NCBI RefSeq assembly: GCF_040802235.1
Contig: NC_133158.1
Span: 167,001,401 to 167,065,400, forward strand
DNA: 64,000 nucleotides
DNA from: Manis javanica
Taxonomy: Eukaryota; Chordata; Mammalia; Pholidota; Manidae
Direction: 5' to 3'
A program made the position numbers and the translations under genes. The stretch's first letter is position 1. Each line of letters opens with the position of its first letter. The notes beneath the pieces were generated by a model that was not told the DNA's origin, searched no databases, and saw nothing but the letters and a program-made list of their open reading frames with translations. Positions 55,205 to 64,000 of this stretch are shown here, piece after piece.

Positions 55205-55550
55205 AGTGTCAGCTAATTGCTGTAACAGTTGACTCCAAACCTGTTATCCAACAAGATAAAGTCTATTTCTTCCTCACCTCACAGTCCAGTGAGGCCGTGG
55301 GGGGCTCCGTTACATCCCATCGTTCAGAGACCCATGCTGGCGGCAGAGAAGGCATTCCCCTCTTATTTACTCCAGCCTGGGAAGTGCCCCCTGGCTTCCT
55401 CCCTTCTCACCATCCCACCCAGACAAAAGCTGAGAAATGGAGTGCGCTTCCACCTGGGAAGGGGGTACTGGTTTGGAGGGCAGGTGGCAGTGTGTCTGCT
55501 TCATGCTACGGCCTCTCTGCCGTCCCGTGATGGGGGCAGATATCTCCCTG
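55205..55550 (+). repeat. MaLR/ERVL-type LTR
   Basis: 'gctaattgctgtaacagttg', 'actccaaacctgttatccaa', 'aagtctatttcttcctcacc', and 'agagacccatgctggcggca' resemble the opening half of an MLT1-like LTR in plus orientation. The middle is diverged and the end is unclear. Confidence 0.45.
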
Positions 55551-55607
55551 CTCCCAGGGAAGGCCTGTCAGCCAGGAGGGCTCAGAAATTCCCCCACCCC
55601 ACCCGCC

Positions 55608-55700
55608 ACCCCCTTCCAGTCTCTCCTCACTCTTTCTGCCCCCCAGCCTCCTTCCCTCCCTCCTTCCCTTCCTCTCTCCCTCCCTCCCTCCCTTCCAGGG
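55608..55700 (+). repeat. Polypyrimidine (CT-rich) tract
   Basis: Almost purine-free stretch dominated by CCTT and CCCT units ('cttccctccctccttccctt', 'ctctccctccctccctccct'). Likely a (CCTT)n-derived microsatellite. Such mirror-like homopyrimidine DNA can form triplexes. Confidence 0.8.
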
Positions 55701-57534
55701 AACTAGTTTCTTAAAAGAATTAGTGAAAAGTGAGAAGGGTTCAAATAAAGAGAAGAGATAGGGATAACAATAATGGTGAAAAAAAGAGTAAACCCAAGTA
55801 AATGGACAAGATAAAACGTGAAATCTGGGAACCTAAGATGCTCAAAGGCAAAATTTGGAAGAGAACGAGCATTTCCAAGCCACAGGCAACGACGGGGAGC
55901 CCCCTGGCTCTGTGATGGGTCCAGGAGGATGCCTGTCTTTCTTAAGGATTCCTGGGCATGAAAAGGATGAATGCAAACAGAAACACGTTTCTCTTCAGGA
56001 GCAAGAGGCCTGAGGTGGGGACCATGAGGCTGGGAGGCTCGGGCAGCTTGCACCATTTGTCCTGCTCAGTCTCTCCTTGAATCCCTGAAGGGGGGACAGT
56101 TGTCAGGGCCAGGGAGGTGGGGAGGTCAGAATTGGGGCCCTCACTAAGGGCAGAGTGGCCTCTCCCAGACAGTGTATCCGTAACATGGAGAATGAAAGGC
56201 AGTTAAAATGGGGTGGGTGGGAGGAAGAGGGTGTCACCGAAGGCCTGGAGCTGCCTGGGAACTAGTGTAGGAGCCAGAGGTCTTGAACTTGGGAAACGCG
56301 TCCCGGATAAAGGCCTGCTCCATCTGGCAGGCACCCGCTTTGCCTCTGACTGCCCTCCTAGACCCCACTGGCCACGTCACCACACCAGAGGCTCAGCGCT
56401 GTACCCCAGACCTGGGCAAACTCCACAGACACCCTCTAGCCTAGGCTTCCTGTGCGCCTGGTGCCTCTCAGCTCCTGACATGGGCCACCCTTAGGTCAGA
56501 CCTCTGCTGCAGGTGAGCTGAGGCAGGGTGTGCCCCAACATCCATGTGTTCCCTTCTCATTCCTACCACAAAAGGATTTATTCCCTAAAGCGGGATGTTG
56601 CCCTGAGACTTAGGAAAGCCCACGATTCTTATTCAACACTGTCGGGTTTTATTCCATAATATTTGTGAGCAAGACCACTCCAGCCTTTCCCTGCCTTGCT
56701 CTGAGGAGCCATCCTGCACCCAACTGCATTCCCTGTTTATTTTGCCTCCTTTTGCAAAGACAACATGTCTAAATTTCATTAGGGACCCTTCTGTTTTTAA
56801 ATAGCATACTTTTGCTGTTAGAACTTTTCCCCAGTGACCTCGGCAGAGACTTATGTCCTTCTCAGAAGTGTTGGGATGGTTTGTAGGAATTGGAGTGGCA
56901 GACTGTAACTTCCGCTTGGCATAAACGAACCCAGAGGGCCCACCCAGGACCACACTTGGCTTATATCTCAGCAGGACCAGCTCTCTTGCCTCAGATCCAG
57001 CCAAGAGGAAAGCAGACGCTCCCTGGATGGGGTGGACTGGGCCACCAGTCACCCACACTGGGACCACCCAGTTTACTTGCCCCCGCACTCTCCAACTCCA
57101 AGTAACCAGACACTAGGCTGAAAGGCTTTGCTAGCTTGCCCCTGGCATATAGCCTCTCCAATAATTGCTTTTGCTTAAAAGCCATTAAATTTCTCAAGAG
57201 AAAGTGCGAACTAACCTGCCTTCTTAATGGAGGATGTAAATTCAGAGGGAAACTCCCAGAAAACAGCAGACTAGGATCTCCCAGAAGGGAAGTGCCTTCT
57301 GTGGGCAAGGGGTTTGATGAAAGGAGGCAGCCGAGCTTGCTCCTGGTGGGGCTTTGACCCTTGGCTGGAAGGAGACCCCCAGGCAAGCCTCAGTCAGAGC
57401 CTGCCTCTGGAATTCAGAGCTGCTGGGGTCTTCTCAGAAGGGACCACCCAGCCTAAAAGATGAGGCTCCTGGGGTGGTGGGAGGCAGATCTTTCTGGACT
57501 AAAGGAGGTCAGGCCCTGGATTCTGGAGTGTGGA
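55701..57534. other. Unique sequence, no gene recognised
   Basis: ORFs at 56633-57088 minus (151 codons) and 56991-57386 minus (131 codons) show no domain or exon structure. Confidence 0.35.
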
Positions 57535-57605
57535 GAGAAAGGAAGGAAGTAGGGAGGGAAGGAAGGGAGGAAAGAAGGGAGGGAAGTTTAGAGGAAGCAG
57601 GTGGG
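57535..57605 (+). repeat. Polypurine (GA-rich) tract
   Basis: 'gagagaaaggaaggaagtag' followed by GGAA and GGGA units to about 57597. Composition is the complement of the CT tract 1.9 kb upstream. Confidence 0.75.
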
Positions 57606-57874
57606 GCTTGGCCTGAGGATAACTTTCTGCTGCTTCACTTGGCCCTTTCTGGGCAGAACCACGCAGCAGAATCCAGGAGAAGCGGAGAGGAAGGACCGAG
57701 AATGAAGGGAGGAGAGAGACGGGACCAACGGTGGTGGAGATGATGCCATCGTTGTCCTCCCAGCAGTCCAGTTTCCACCTGACATCCCCACCCTGTAATG
57801 TCTGCCAGAGTTCTTGTTGAAATGGGTCACATCATTGCCCTGGGGTTCTTGGGGAAGAGAAAGCCTGCCTGTTG
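57606..57874. other. Unique sequence
   Basis: No supported feature. Confidence 0.3.
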
Positions 57875-57990
57875 AGCCCCTGCCTTGCCTCAGGCTCTGT
57901 AACAAGTAACTCTCACAATCACCCAAAAGGCTGCCTCTTGTTTCCATTTTACAGATGGGGAAACTAAGGCCCAGCTTGGCCAAGGTAAAG
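57875..57990 (-). repeat. MIR fragment
   Basis: 'caggctctgtaacaagtaac', 'tctcacaatcacccaaaagg', 'cttgtttccattttacagat' and 'ggggaaactaaggcccagc' are a good match to reverse MIR. Confidence 0.7.
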
Positions 57991-58866
57991 GCAGGGATCT
58001 TCCTACTATTCTTAAGAGGAATCAGAGATATGGAGCACTGCAAATGCCCAGGAAACTGGGAAATTTCCCGTTGAGGATAATACATGTGCAGATCCATGCT
58101 GATATCCTCTCAGGAAATTGTAAATACAAAGAAATTGTATTGCCTGAAGTCAAAAGTTGGTGATAGCATCAGTTTTCCTGGCAGCAGGCTGTGATGTCAC
58201 AGACAGATGCCTGCAACAGCTGAGAGACAGGCAAGCAGGGCAATGCGGAGCCACGTGGGGAGGATATAAGACATGGTCTTTTATCACCAACACCGCAGGA
58301 CTTTCATCCCCCAGCATCTGCTGCTGCTTTTTAAAAGGGAGACACACTGACATTTGGAACAAACGCATGGGCTTTACAAACAATTGAATGCTTCGGCTTG
58401 CAAGCTGACCCAATAATCAAAAGCAAATACGATTTCCCCAAAAGTTTTCTTTGAATATTACCAAAGGACTGTGCTTTTTTTGGTAATACTGGCTCACACA
58501 ACTGACTAAGTGGTGGTTGGTTCCTTCTGTGTCCAGCATGGTGAGGCTATTAATTCCTGCTGGCATTGCATGCTAGGGAGAGGTGACAATGGGACAGGGC
58601 CCACTGGGGGTCAAGTACTGGGATGCACAGGGGTTCCTGGAAGGAGCCTGGAAGGTAGAGACCAGGAGTTGAACATGTTGGAGTAGAGAGTTGGTTGGTG
58701 CACACTGGTCTGGAAGGGCTGGGGTCTGCGGTGTCGGGCTGTGACACAGAGCAACACTCTGTGCTCTTGCCCATTGGAATCCTTTTCATCCCAGTGCTCC
58801 ATGTTGTTAGAAGCTGCGGCTGATGATAGTGTTCAGAGATGGCTGCCGCAACCTCTCCCATCCCAC
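57991..58866. other. Unique sequence, no gene recognised
   Basis: Only chance ORFs. 58140-58260 carries 'tgatgtcaca' and 'caacagctgaga', CRE-half-site and E-box-like motifs, but without independent support. Confidence 0.3.
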
Positions 58867-59510
58867 TTGCTCTTCAGGCATGGAACCATACCAGTGTGGG
58901 TTTAATTCCCCTCACCTCGAGTCTGGACTGGTCTTGGTGACTTGCTCAACCTATAAAATGTGGCTGAAGTGATATTCTATGACTTTCAAAGCTAGTTCAT
59001 AAGCAGCCCACAGCTTCCACCTGCATCTCTGGGAACTCTGGCTCTTAGAACTCTCACTCTGGGAGCCCAGTTGCCCTGTGGTTAGATGCCCAAGTCACAT
59101 GGAGAGGCCACATGTGGGGGCTCCAATGGACAGCCCCAGATGAGCTCCCAAATGCCAGCACCAACTGCCAGCAGTATGAGTGGGCCATTTGGATGTCACT
59201 CTCCATAGAGGTTTCGAGGGGCTATAGCCCCTGCCTGCATGGAGTGGGACCTCCCCCAGGTGAGCTCCCAAATGCCAGCACCAACTGCCAGTGGTATGAG
59301 TGGGCCATTTGGATATCGAGCTCCATAGAGGTTTCGAGGGGCTGCAGCCTCTGCCTCTGCGGAGTGAGACCTCCTGAGCATCCGTGAGAACTGCCCAGCG
59401 GAGCCCAGCCAACCCGCGGACTTGTGAGATGCAGTAAGACATTATCGTCTCAAGCCACTGCATTTCCAGGGTGATTTGTTATACACCACAGGCAATAGGA
59501 ACACACACAA
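58867..59510 (-). repeat. LTR (MaLR-like) carrying an internal tandem duplication
   Basis: Reverse-oriented LTR blocks: 'gtctggactggtcttggtga', 'ataaaatgtggctgaagtga', 'ctcactctgggagcccagtt', 'agtcacatggagaggccaca', 'actgcccagcggagcccagc', 'gtctcaagccactgcatttc' and 'gtgatttgttatacaccaca'. The stretch 59141-59260 is repeated head-to-tail at 59261-59380. Confidence 0.65.
59141..59380 (+). repeat. Tandem duplication, two units of exactly 120 bp
   Basis: Both units start 'tgagctcccaaatgccagca' (59141 and 59261) and run through 'ccaactgcca', 'tatgagtgggccatttggat' and 'ctccatagaggtttcgaggg' with no net indel. They differ by scattered substitutions (for example 'gcagtatgag' versus 'gtggtatgag', and 'ggatgtcact' versus 'ggatatcgag'), so the duplication is not very recent. 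Confidence 0.9.
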
Positions 59511-60375
59511 TCACTTGGAGCTGTCACATGAGAAACCCTAACAGGCCAGCATCCTGTCCATGACTGCAGTCACGGCATGTGGCTGCTCTTGCAGTAGGCC
59601 CTAGGGCCCGAAGCGTTAGACCTTCAGAGGCAGAAAGAGACGGTCAGGGGCCTGCCTGTTGGAGAATCCTGCTCTCAGAAGGGCACACTGGAGTAGCTGT
59701 AGGGGTCGTCTGTCATTCAGCTCCAGAAGCCTGACAGTTGGTCTGCAGTTTGGCAACGTAAATGCCAGTCAGGCCAGATCTGCTCTAGTTCTGGGGCTAT
59801 AGCTTTGAACCTCAGGGTGCAGCGCCGTTCACTGCATCTGGTTGGTCTTGGCTGAGCATTTCTAGCAACTGAGATTGGATGAGTGTCGCTTGCAGGGTTT
59901 CATCCAAGTGGCTACTAAAAATGCCAAAGAGGACAGAGCCTGTGAAATCTCCCAGGAGCTGCTGCTTCCACTGGGCCCTCTTTGGGTACTTACTGGGCCA
60001 GCTGTGAATCCACCAATTTGTACTTGTCTCGCCCACACTTCTCCATCTGATCCACCATTTCATGAAGGGTTTTACTGAAACCTAGATGCACTGTGATCTC
60101 ATGGCCTAGGAAGACTTTCAGGAAGGAAAGGAGGTAGGATTGGGGGCTCTTTCTTTACCCATGCTGCCTCCAGGTGATCTCTGTGTTTCTCCTGCACATA
60201 AATACACTCCAGTCCCCACCTTCCACCAGGATCTGGCTCATGGCATACAGTGTTCACTAGATGTCTTTTTCTTCCTTAAAGAAATATTACATTAGCCCTC
60301 CTAGTTTTTTACCATTTTTTTCATCTACCATTACTTAAAGCATATGGTCATTCTGACTATATCTGCATTGTCTTT
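59511..60375. other. Unique sequence, no gene recognised
   Basis: No repeat or coding signal that I can support. Confidence 0.35.
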
Positions 60376-60427
60376 CTAACCCTAACCCTAACCCCAACCC
60401 CAACCCCAACCCCAACCCCAACCCTAA
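60376..60427 (+). repeat. Interstitial telomere-like repeat
   Basis: About 52 bp of uninterrupted hexamers: CTAACC units at both ends and about six CCCCAA units in the middle, flanked by ordinary AT-rich DNA. On the complementary strand this is TTAGGG interspersed with TTGGGG, the vertebrate telomere repeat and a common proximal variant. Confidence 0.9.
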
Positions 60428-61264
60428 TTGGGTAGTACCATAAAAAATGATGGACAACATTTTTTTAGATTCTGTGTTTAGAACAAGTATACACTTAGGA
60501 AGTTCTTCCTGTCATCTTGATGTCTGGCGTAAATCAATGCATGTGCATTGCTATCTTTTGTCCCATGTCTTTCACCCTTGTCATGGGCCTCTCCTCAGCA
60601 GTGCTGGTTTGCATGTAATTGGTGATTTTTACTGTGTCCTTCATCTGCCTTCTTTGGTTCTGGTAAATAACCCCCCATTCCTTGTGTGTTTCTTTGCCAT
60701 CCCTATTTTTCAGGGCCCTGATCAGTTTTATTTCATTCTCCACTGTAAATGATTTTAAAGCCCCTTGGAAATATAAAGGTTGTCTAGGTAATAAATCATC
60801 ATTTTGGCAAATGGTACCGAGACATTTAGAGAGATAAAATTAATCACTCCTTATAGCTATATCGCAGCTTTCCCACGGGGAGTACAAAGTAGTTTGTAGA
60901 GCTCATAGTTAATTCTTGACCCATTTCTGGAGAAAGAGGGTAGGGACCATTTATTTATTTTATAGGGGTACAGGCGATGGAGGTGTAGGTGACCCCTTGG
61001 CACAGTCTGTGGTATGAAAGAGGCCCCACCTCTCTATTTAACATCTGGCACCTCACCCATAGGGTGTGTTTCCTCTTCCCCAATTGGACAGAGAGCATCC
61101 TGTGCTAGGCTCCCTGGGCAGGCATCATTCCCTCTCTCCAGCCTGTACAATGCCTTGGCTAATGAATTTATGTTCATTTTCCATAAAGCAAATTCTGTGC
61201 TTGGAGTGCTACAGTATCTCCCATGGAATCAAGTACAAATGCCACAGATTCTACCAATTTTCAA
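60428..61264. other. Unique sequence, no gene recognised
   Basis: ORFs at 60447-60752 and 61014-61341 lack any coding support. Confidence 0.35.
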
Positions 61265-61425
61265 AGAGCCTGTGCTTTCACATACATCAGCTCATGAATT
61301 ATTATGCCCATTTTGTAGGTGAGGCAACTGAGGCACTGTAGAGTCTAGGTGACTGGTTCCAACTCACACAGCTATCATGTGGTAACACTGTTATCTGAGG
61401 CCAGGCTTAATCTAACATGCTCGTC
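61265..61425 (-). repeat. MIR fragment
   Basis: 'cacatacatcagctcatgaa', 'ttatgcccattttgtaggtg', 'aggcaactgaggcactgtag' and 'aactcacacagctatcatgt' follow the reverse MIR order. Confidence 0.7.
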
Positions 61426-63740
61426 TATTTTCTCTTCTGTTTAACCTGAGTGTATGGCTCTGTTCATTATGATAATTTTGGTTTTGAATGACAGTACAAT
61501 CAATACACATGCACACAAACACACACCTTATTGGCCCATGTAATTGGAAGTACAGTGTGATGTTCGTTTCAGGCGTGGCTGCATGCGGTGTGCTGTCGGA
61601 ACTCAGTTTGTCTTCCAGCCCATTATCTCTGGGTAAGCATCGTGCCCTCCCATCAAGGTCAGCAAGCCCATTGTTCTGACTGCAACAAAAACAGGGAGGT
61701 TGACTTCTTGCTGGTTCCTGCACAGTCCTGGGGGACAGTCTGACTGATCCCAGACTAGGTCACATGCTCATCCCTGAGCCAGTCACCATGCCTAGGGGCT
61801 GGAACTCACTGTTGGCCCGGACTCTTCTTTCCCTCCCGAGGCTGCGGTGGGGGGGCGGGGCGTGGGGCACTCTAAGGGGGTGATGCTGTGAACAAAGAGT
61901 AAGGGGTAGTTACCAAAGTAGGACAAACCGTCCTCGCACTTCTCCCTGAGTCTTCCCGCTCTGGCTGGGCTGCTGCACAGATGGGCATCCCCTGTCCCAC
62001 CAGCATCTCTTTACCTATGCTTTTTTCCTGGTTCCTGGTTTACACTCTTTCCATCGGTGTTCCCTTGCACGGTTTGGCCCCTTTCATGCCTTCTAGGCCT
62101 GAGGATGCATCCCTGGCTCCCTGGCCCCTGCTTCCTATTTTGTGGTCCTGTGACCTGAATTCCCACCTTCTTTATTTGGTTATCAACTGAGGGAAGAAAT
62201 CTGCTTGGAACCTTGGGCAGTTTTCAAAAAAATAGATCATGTTCAAATTGGAATAAATGTGCAAAATTCACATCTCAGTAGTCTTTGGGGTTTTTGATGA
62301 ATAAATACTTGGTGAAAATCATTGCAGCAAAAGTTGGAGGCAAAAACCAACTGTGTATGAGTGGGAACAGAAAAGATTATGGGTGTTAACAGACCCACAA
62401 TGAGTATGACTGTGAACGCAGAGCCGTGATGAGAAGGGTGCTGTTGTCCTCCCGCCACCCATGTGGGACTAAAACAATGGGACATTTCGGTCTGGAAAGT
62501 CCACAGTTAGAACGGACCCTCTTCACAGCCAAGCTCTCGGGTGGGCCACTGGACCTGAAAAGGTGGGCTCGCCAGCATCTGACTCAATCTAATCGTTTTT
62601 CAGATCAGGATCCTGAGAGCTTGAGAGGTGGTGTTAATTCCCCAGGGTCAGTCAGAGGGTTAGAGGTACCCCTAGAAGTGCAGATCCTACCTGGTGCCTT
62701 TCTCGATCTCCGTGGCTGTCCAGAGGGGACCGGCAAGATGTTTACATCTGGAGAATGACTGAGGGAGGCTGGGGATTACAGGCTGTCCCCAGTTGGAAGA
62801 AGGCTGAGAACCCTGGAAGGGAGATGGTGTTTTCTAAAAGAGGCTGGTCAGCACTGTTCTGGGCACATGTGAACACTGAACAAGGCTATGGATACCTGGA
62901 GTGGCTTGATGATACTTCTCAAGTACAGAAGTTTTTAGTAGGAAGATTCTACCCACTATTTTCTGCTGGGGTGGGCCACATAGGGTGGCTGTGAGGTCCC
63001 ATCTCGGAAGGCATTAAAGGAGGAGGTCCGAGTGGCTCAGACTTGAGCTGTCTGAGGCTGGCAGGGTGGGGCCCTCCATCACCCGTCTCACCCTCTGTTT
63101 GGACAGCACCTTGCATCTCCTAGGGCCCCTTCCTCCTCCCAGTTGATGAAGTATTGCTTAGAAATGTGCTGTTTCTCAGACATGATTTAAATAAATGAAA
63201 AACTCTCATACGGTCTCATATGGAGTGTGCTATTTTTAAGAGATACTAGTTAAGGAATAAAATTCTGTGAAACACACAATTATTTAACTGTCTTTGTTTA
63301 GCAACATTCTCCTAATTAACCGCTGCTAGCATCCATTGAGATGCTGGGCAAGTACATGCTGCTACATGCTTGTTTGGAGAGAAAAAAATTAATTCATGTT
63401 CTTGACCCAAATCTGGAGTGAGCCTTCCCTCCAAGGACCTGAGTCTGTCACCTTAGGGGTGGGTGGTTGGAGGTTCCCTTTGTCCTGGGGTCACAGGGAC
63501 TTGGAGAAGTCACCTCTCCTGGGTGTCTTTGAACAGCTGCCTCCCCAGGGGACTTACAGAACCCCATAGCTCTGAGAGGGCTCCCCTCAGTAAAGCTGCA
63601 CCCCCTGCACACCTCCCTTCAGTCCTTCTAAGAGCTGTTTTCCATTATCTTTCTGTAAAAAACTTTTTAATTCTTAAATAATTTCATACTTAATAGAAAT
63701 TTTAATATATAGTGAAAAAATACTCCATTATATCCTGGTT
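61426..63740. other. Unique sequence, no gene recognised
   Basis: Mixed composition. A G-rich run lies at about 61845-61870 ('ggtgggggggcggggcgtgg'). About 63640-63735 is AT-rich and L1-like but too short to assign. No exon or promoter is supported. Confidence 0.35.
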
Positions 63741-64000
63741 CTGGGTTGAATTGTGTCCTCCCCCAAAAAGATGCTGAAGTCCTAACCCTCAGTATCTCAG
63801 AATGTGACCTTATTTGGGGACAGGGTCATTGCAGATGTAATTAGTTTAGAGGAGGTCATACTGGAGAAGGGTGGCCCCCTGATTCAATATTACTGGTGTC
63901 CTTATTCAAAGGGGACATTTGGACAAGACACACATACACACAGGGACGCCATGTAATCACAAACTGGGTGATGCATTATTAAGCCAAGCAATGCCAAAGA
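63741..64000 (-). repeat. MaLR (MLT1-type) LTR, truncated by the window edge
   Basis: 'gggttgaattgtgtcctccc', 'gaagtcctaaccctcagtat', 'aatgtgaccttatttgggga', 'cagatgtaattagtttagag', 'ttactggtgtccttattcaa' and 'acacacagggacgccatgta' match the same family as 4407-4827, in reverse orientation. The 5' half of the LTR lies beyond the window. Confidence 0.8.

Noticed and set aside
59100-59400. CRISPR-like direct repeats
   Set aside because: There are only two units of 120 bp, back to back without spacers, in a mammalian LTR.
60376-60427. Chromosome end
   Set aside because: The tract is only about 52 bp and is followed by 3.5 kb of ordinary sequence, so it is interstitial.

Overview
This is a mammalian nuclear genome window. 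It is almost entirely non-coding, rich in interspersed-repeat fossils (MIR, L2, MER5-type hAT, old L1M, MaLR and ERV LTRs), and has one strong CpG island. No ORF in it looks like a bacterial or viral gene. I recognise no Alu, B1/B2, bovine, canine or equine SINE, although one full-length and fairly young L1 is present. The L1 5' UTR does not look like primate, rodent or dog L1. This suggests a non-primate placental mammal, probably a laurasiatherian with little recent SINE activity (a pangolin would fit). That species guess is low confidence.

Layout. 1-9 kb holds ancient repeats: MaLR pieces, two ERV solo LTRs on the minus strand, an internally inverted L1 tail, and an L2/MER5 nest. It also holds a 235-bp segment copied almost perfectly 2.1 kb downstream. 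9-14 kb is mostly unique, moderately GC-rich DNA. 14.2-22 kb is an AT-rich block of old L1M fragments, containing a nested MaLR LTR and a U6 snRNA pseudogene joined to L1 sequence. 22-26 kb is unique DNA plus L2.

26.1-28.5 kb is the only convincing gene feature: a CpG-island promoter with two inverted CCAAT boxes, a CA/CG-alternating 5' leader, and a first coding exon (ATG at 26759) encoding a signal peptide. The exon ends in a consensus phase-1 splice donor at 26816/26817. The rest of the window to the right is best read as the first intron, and possibly more, of this secreted or membrane-protein gene, which I could not identify. No downstream coding exon is secure; one weak candidate lies at 35321-35381.

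28.5-42 kb is intronic or intergenic DNA with MER5, MIR, L2 and MaLR relics. 42.8-49.25 kb is a full-length L1 on the minus strand, with 12-bp target-site duplications, inserted into an older L1M. Its ORF1 has one frameshift, and its ORF2 is broken in several places and has lost the endonuclease metal-binding Glu. 49.3-64 kb is more unique DNA with MIR, L2, LTR, simple-repeat and telomere-like tracts. It includes an LTR with an exact 120-bp-period internal tandem duplication, and it ends in a truncated MaLR LTR.

There is no sign of a new multi-gene system. The most informative novelties are structural: the 235-bp copy-and-insert event with 14-bp-period filler, the U6-L1 chimera, the twin-primed L1, the internally duplicated LTR, and the upstream start codons of the CpG-island gene.
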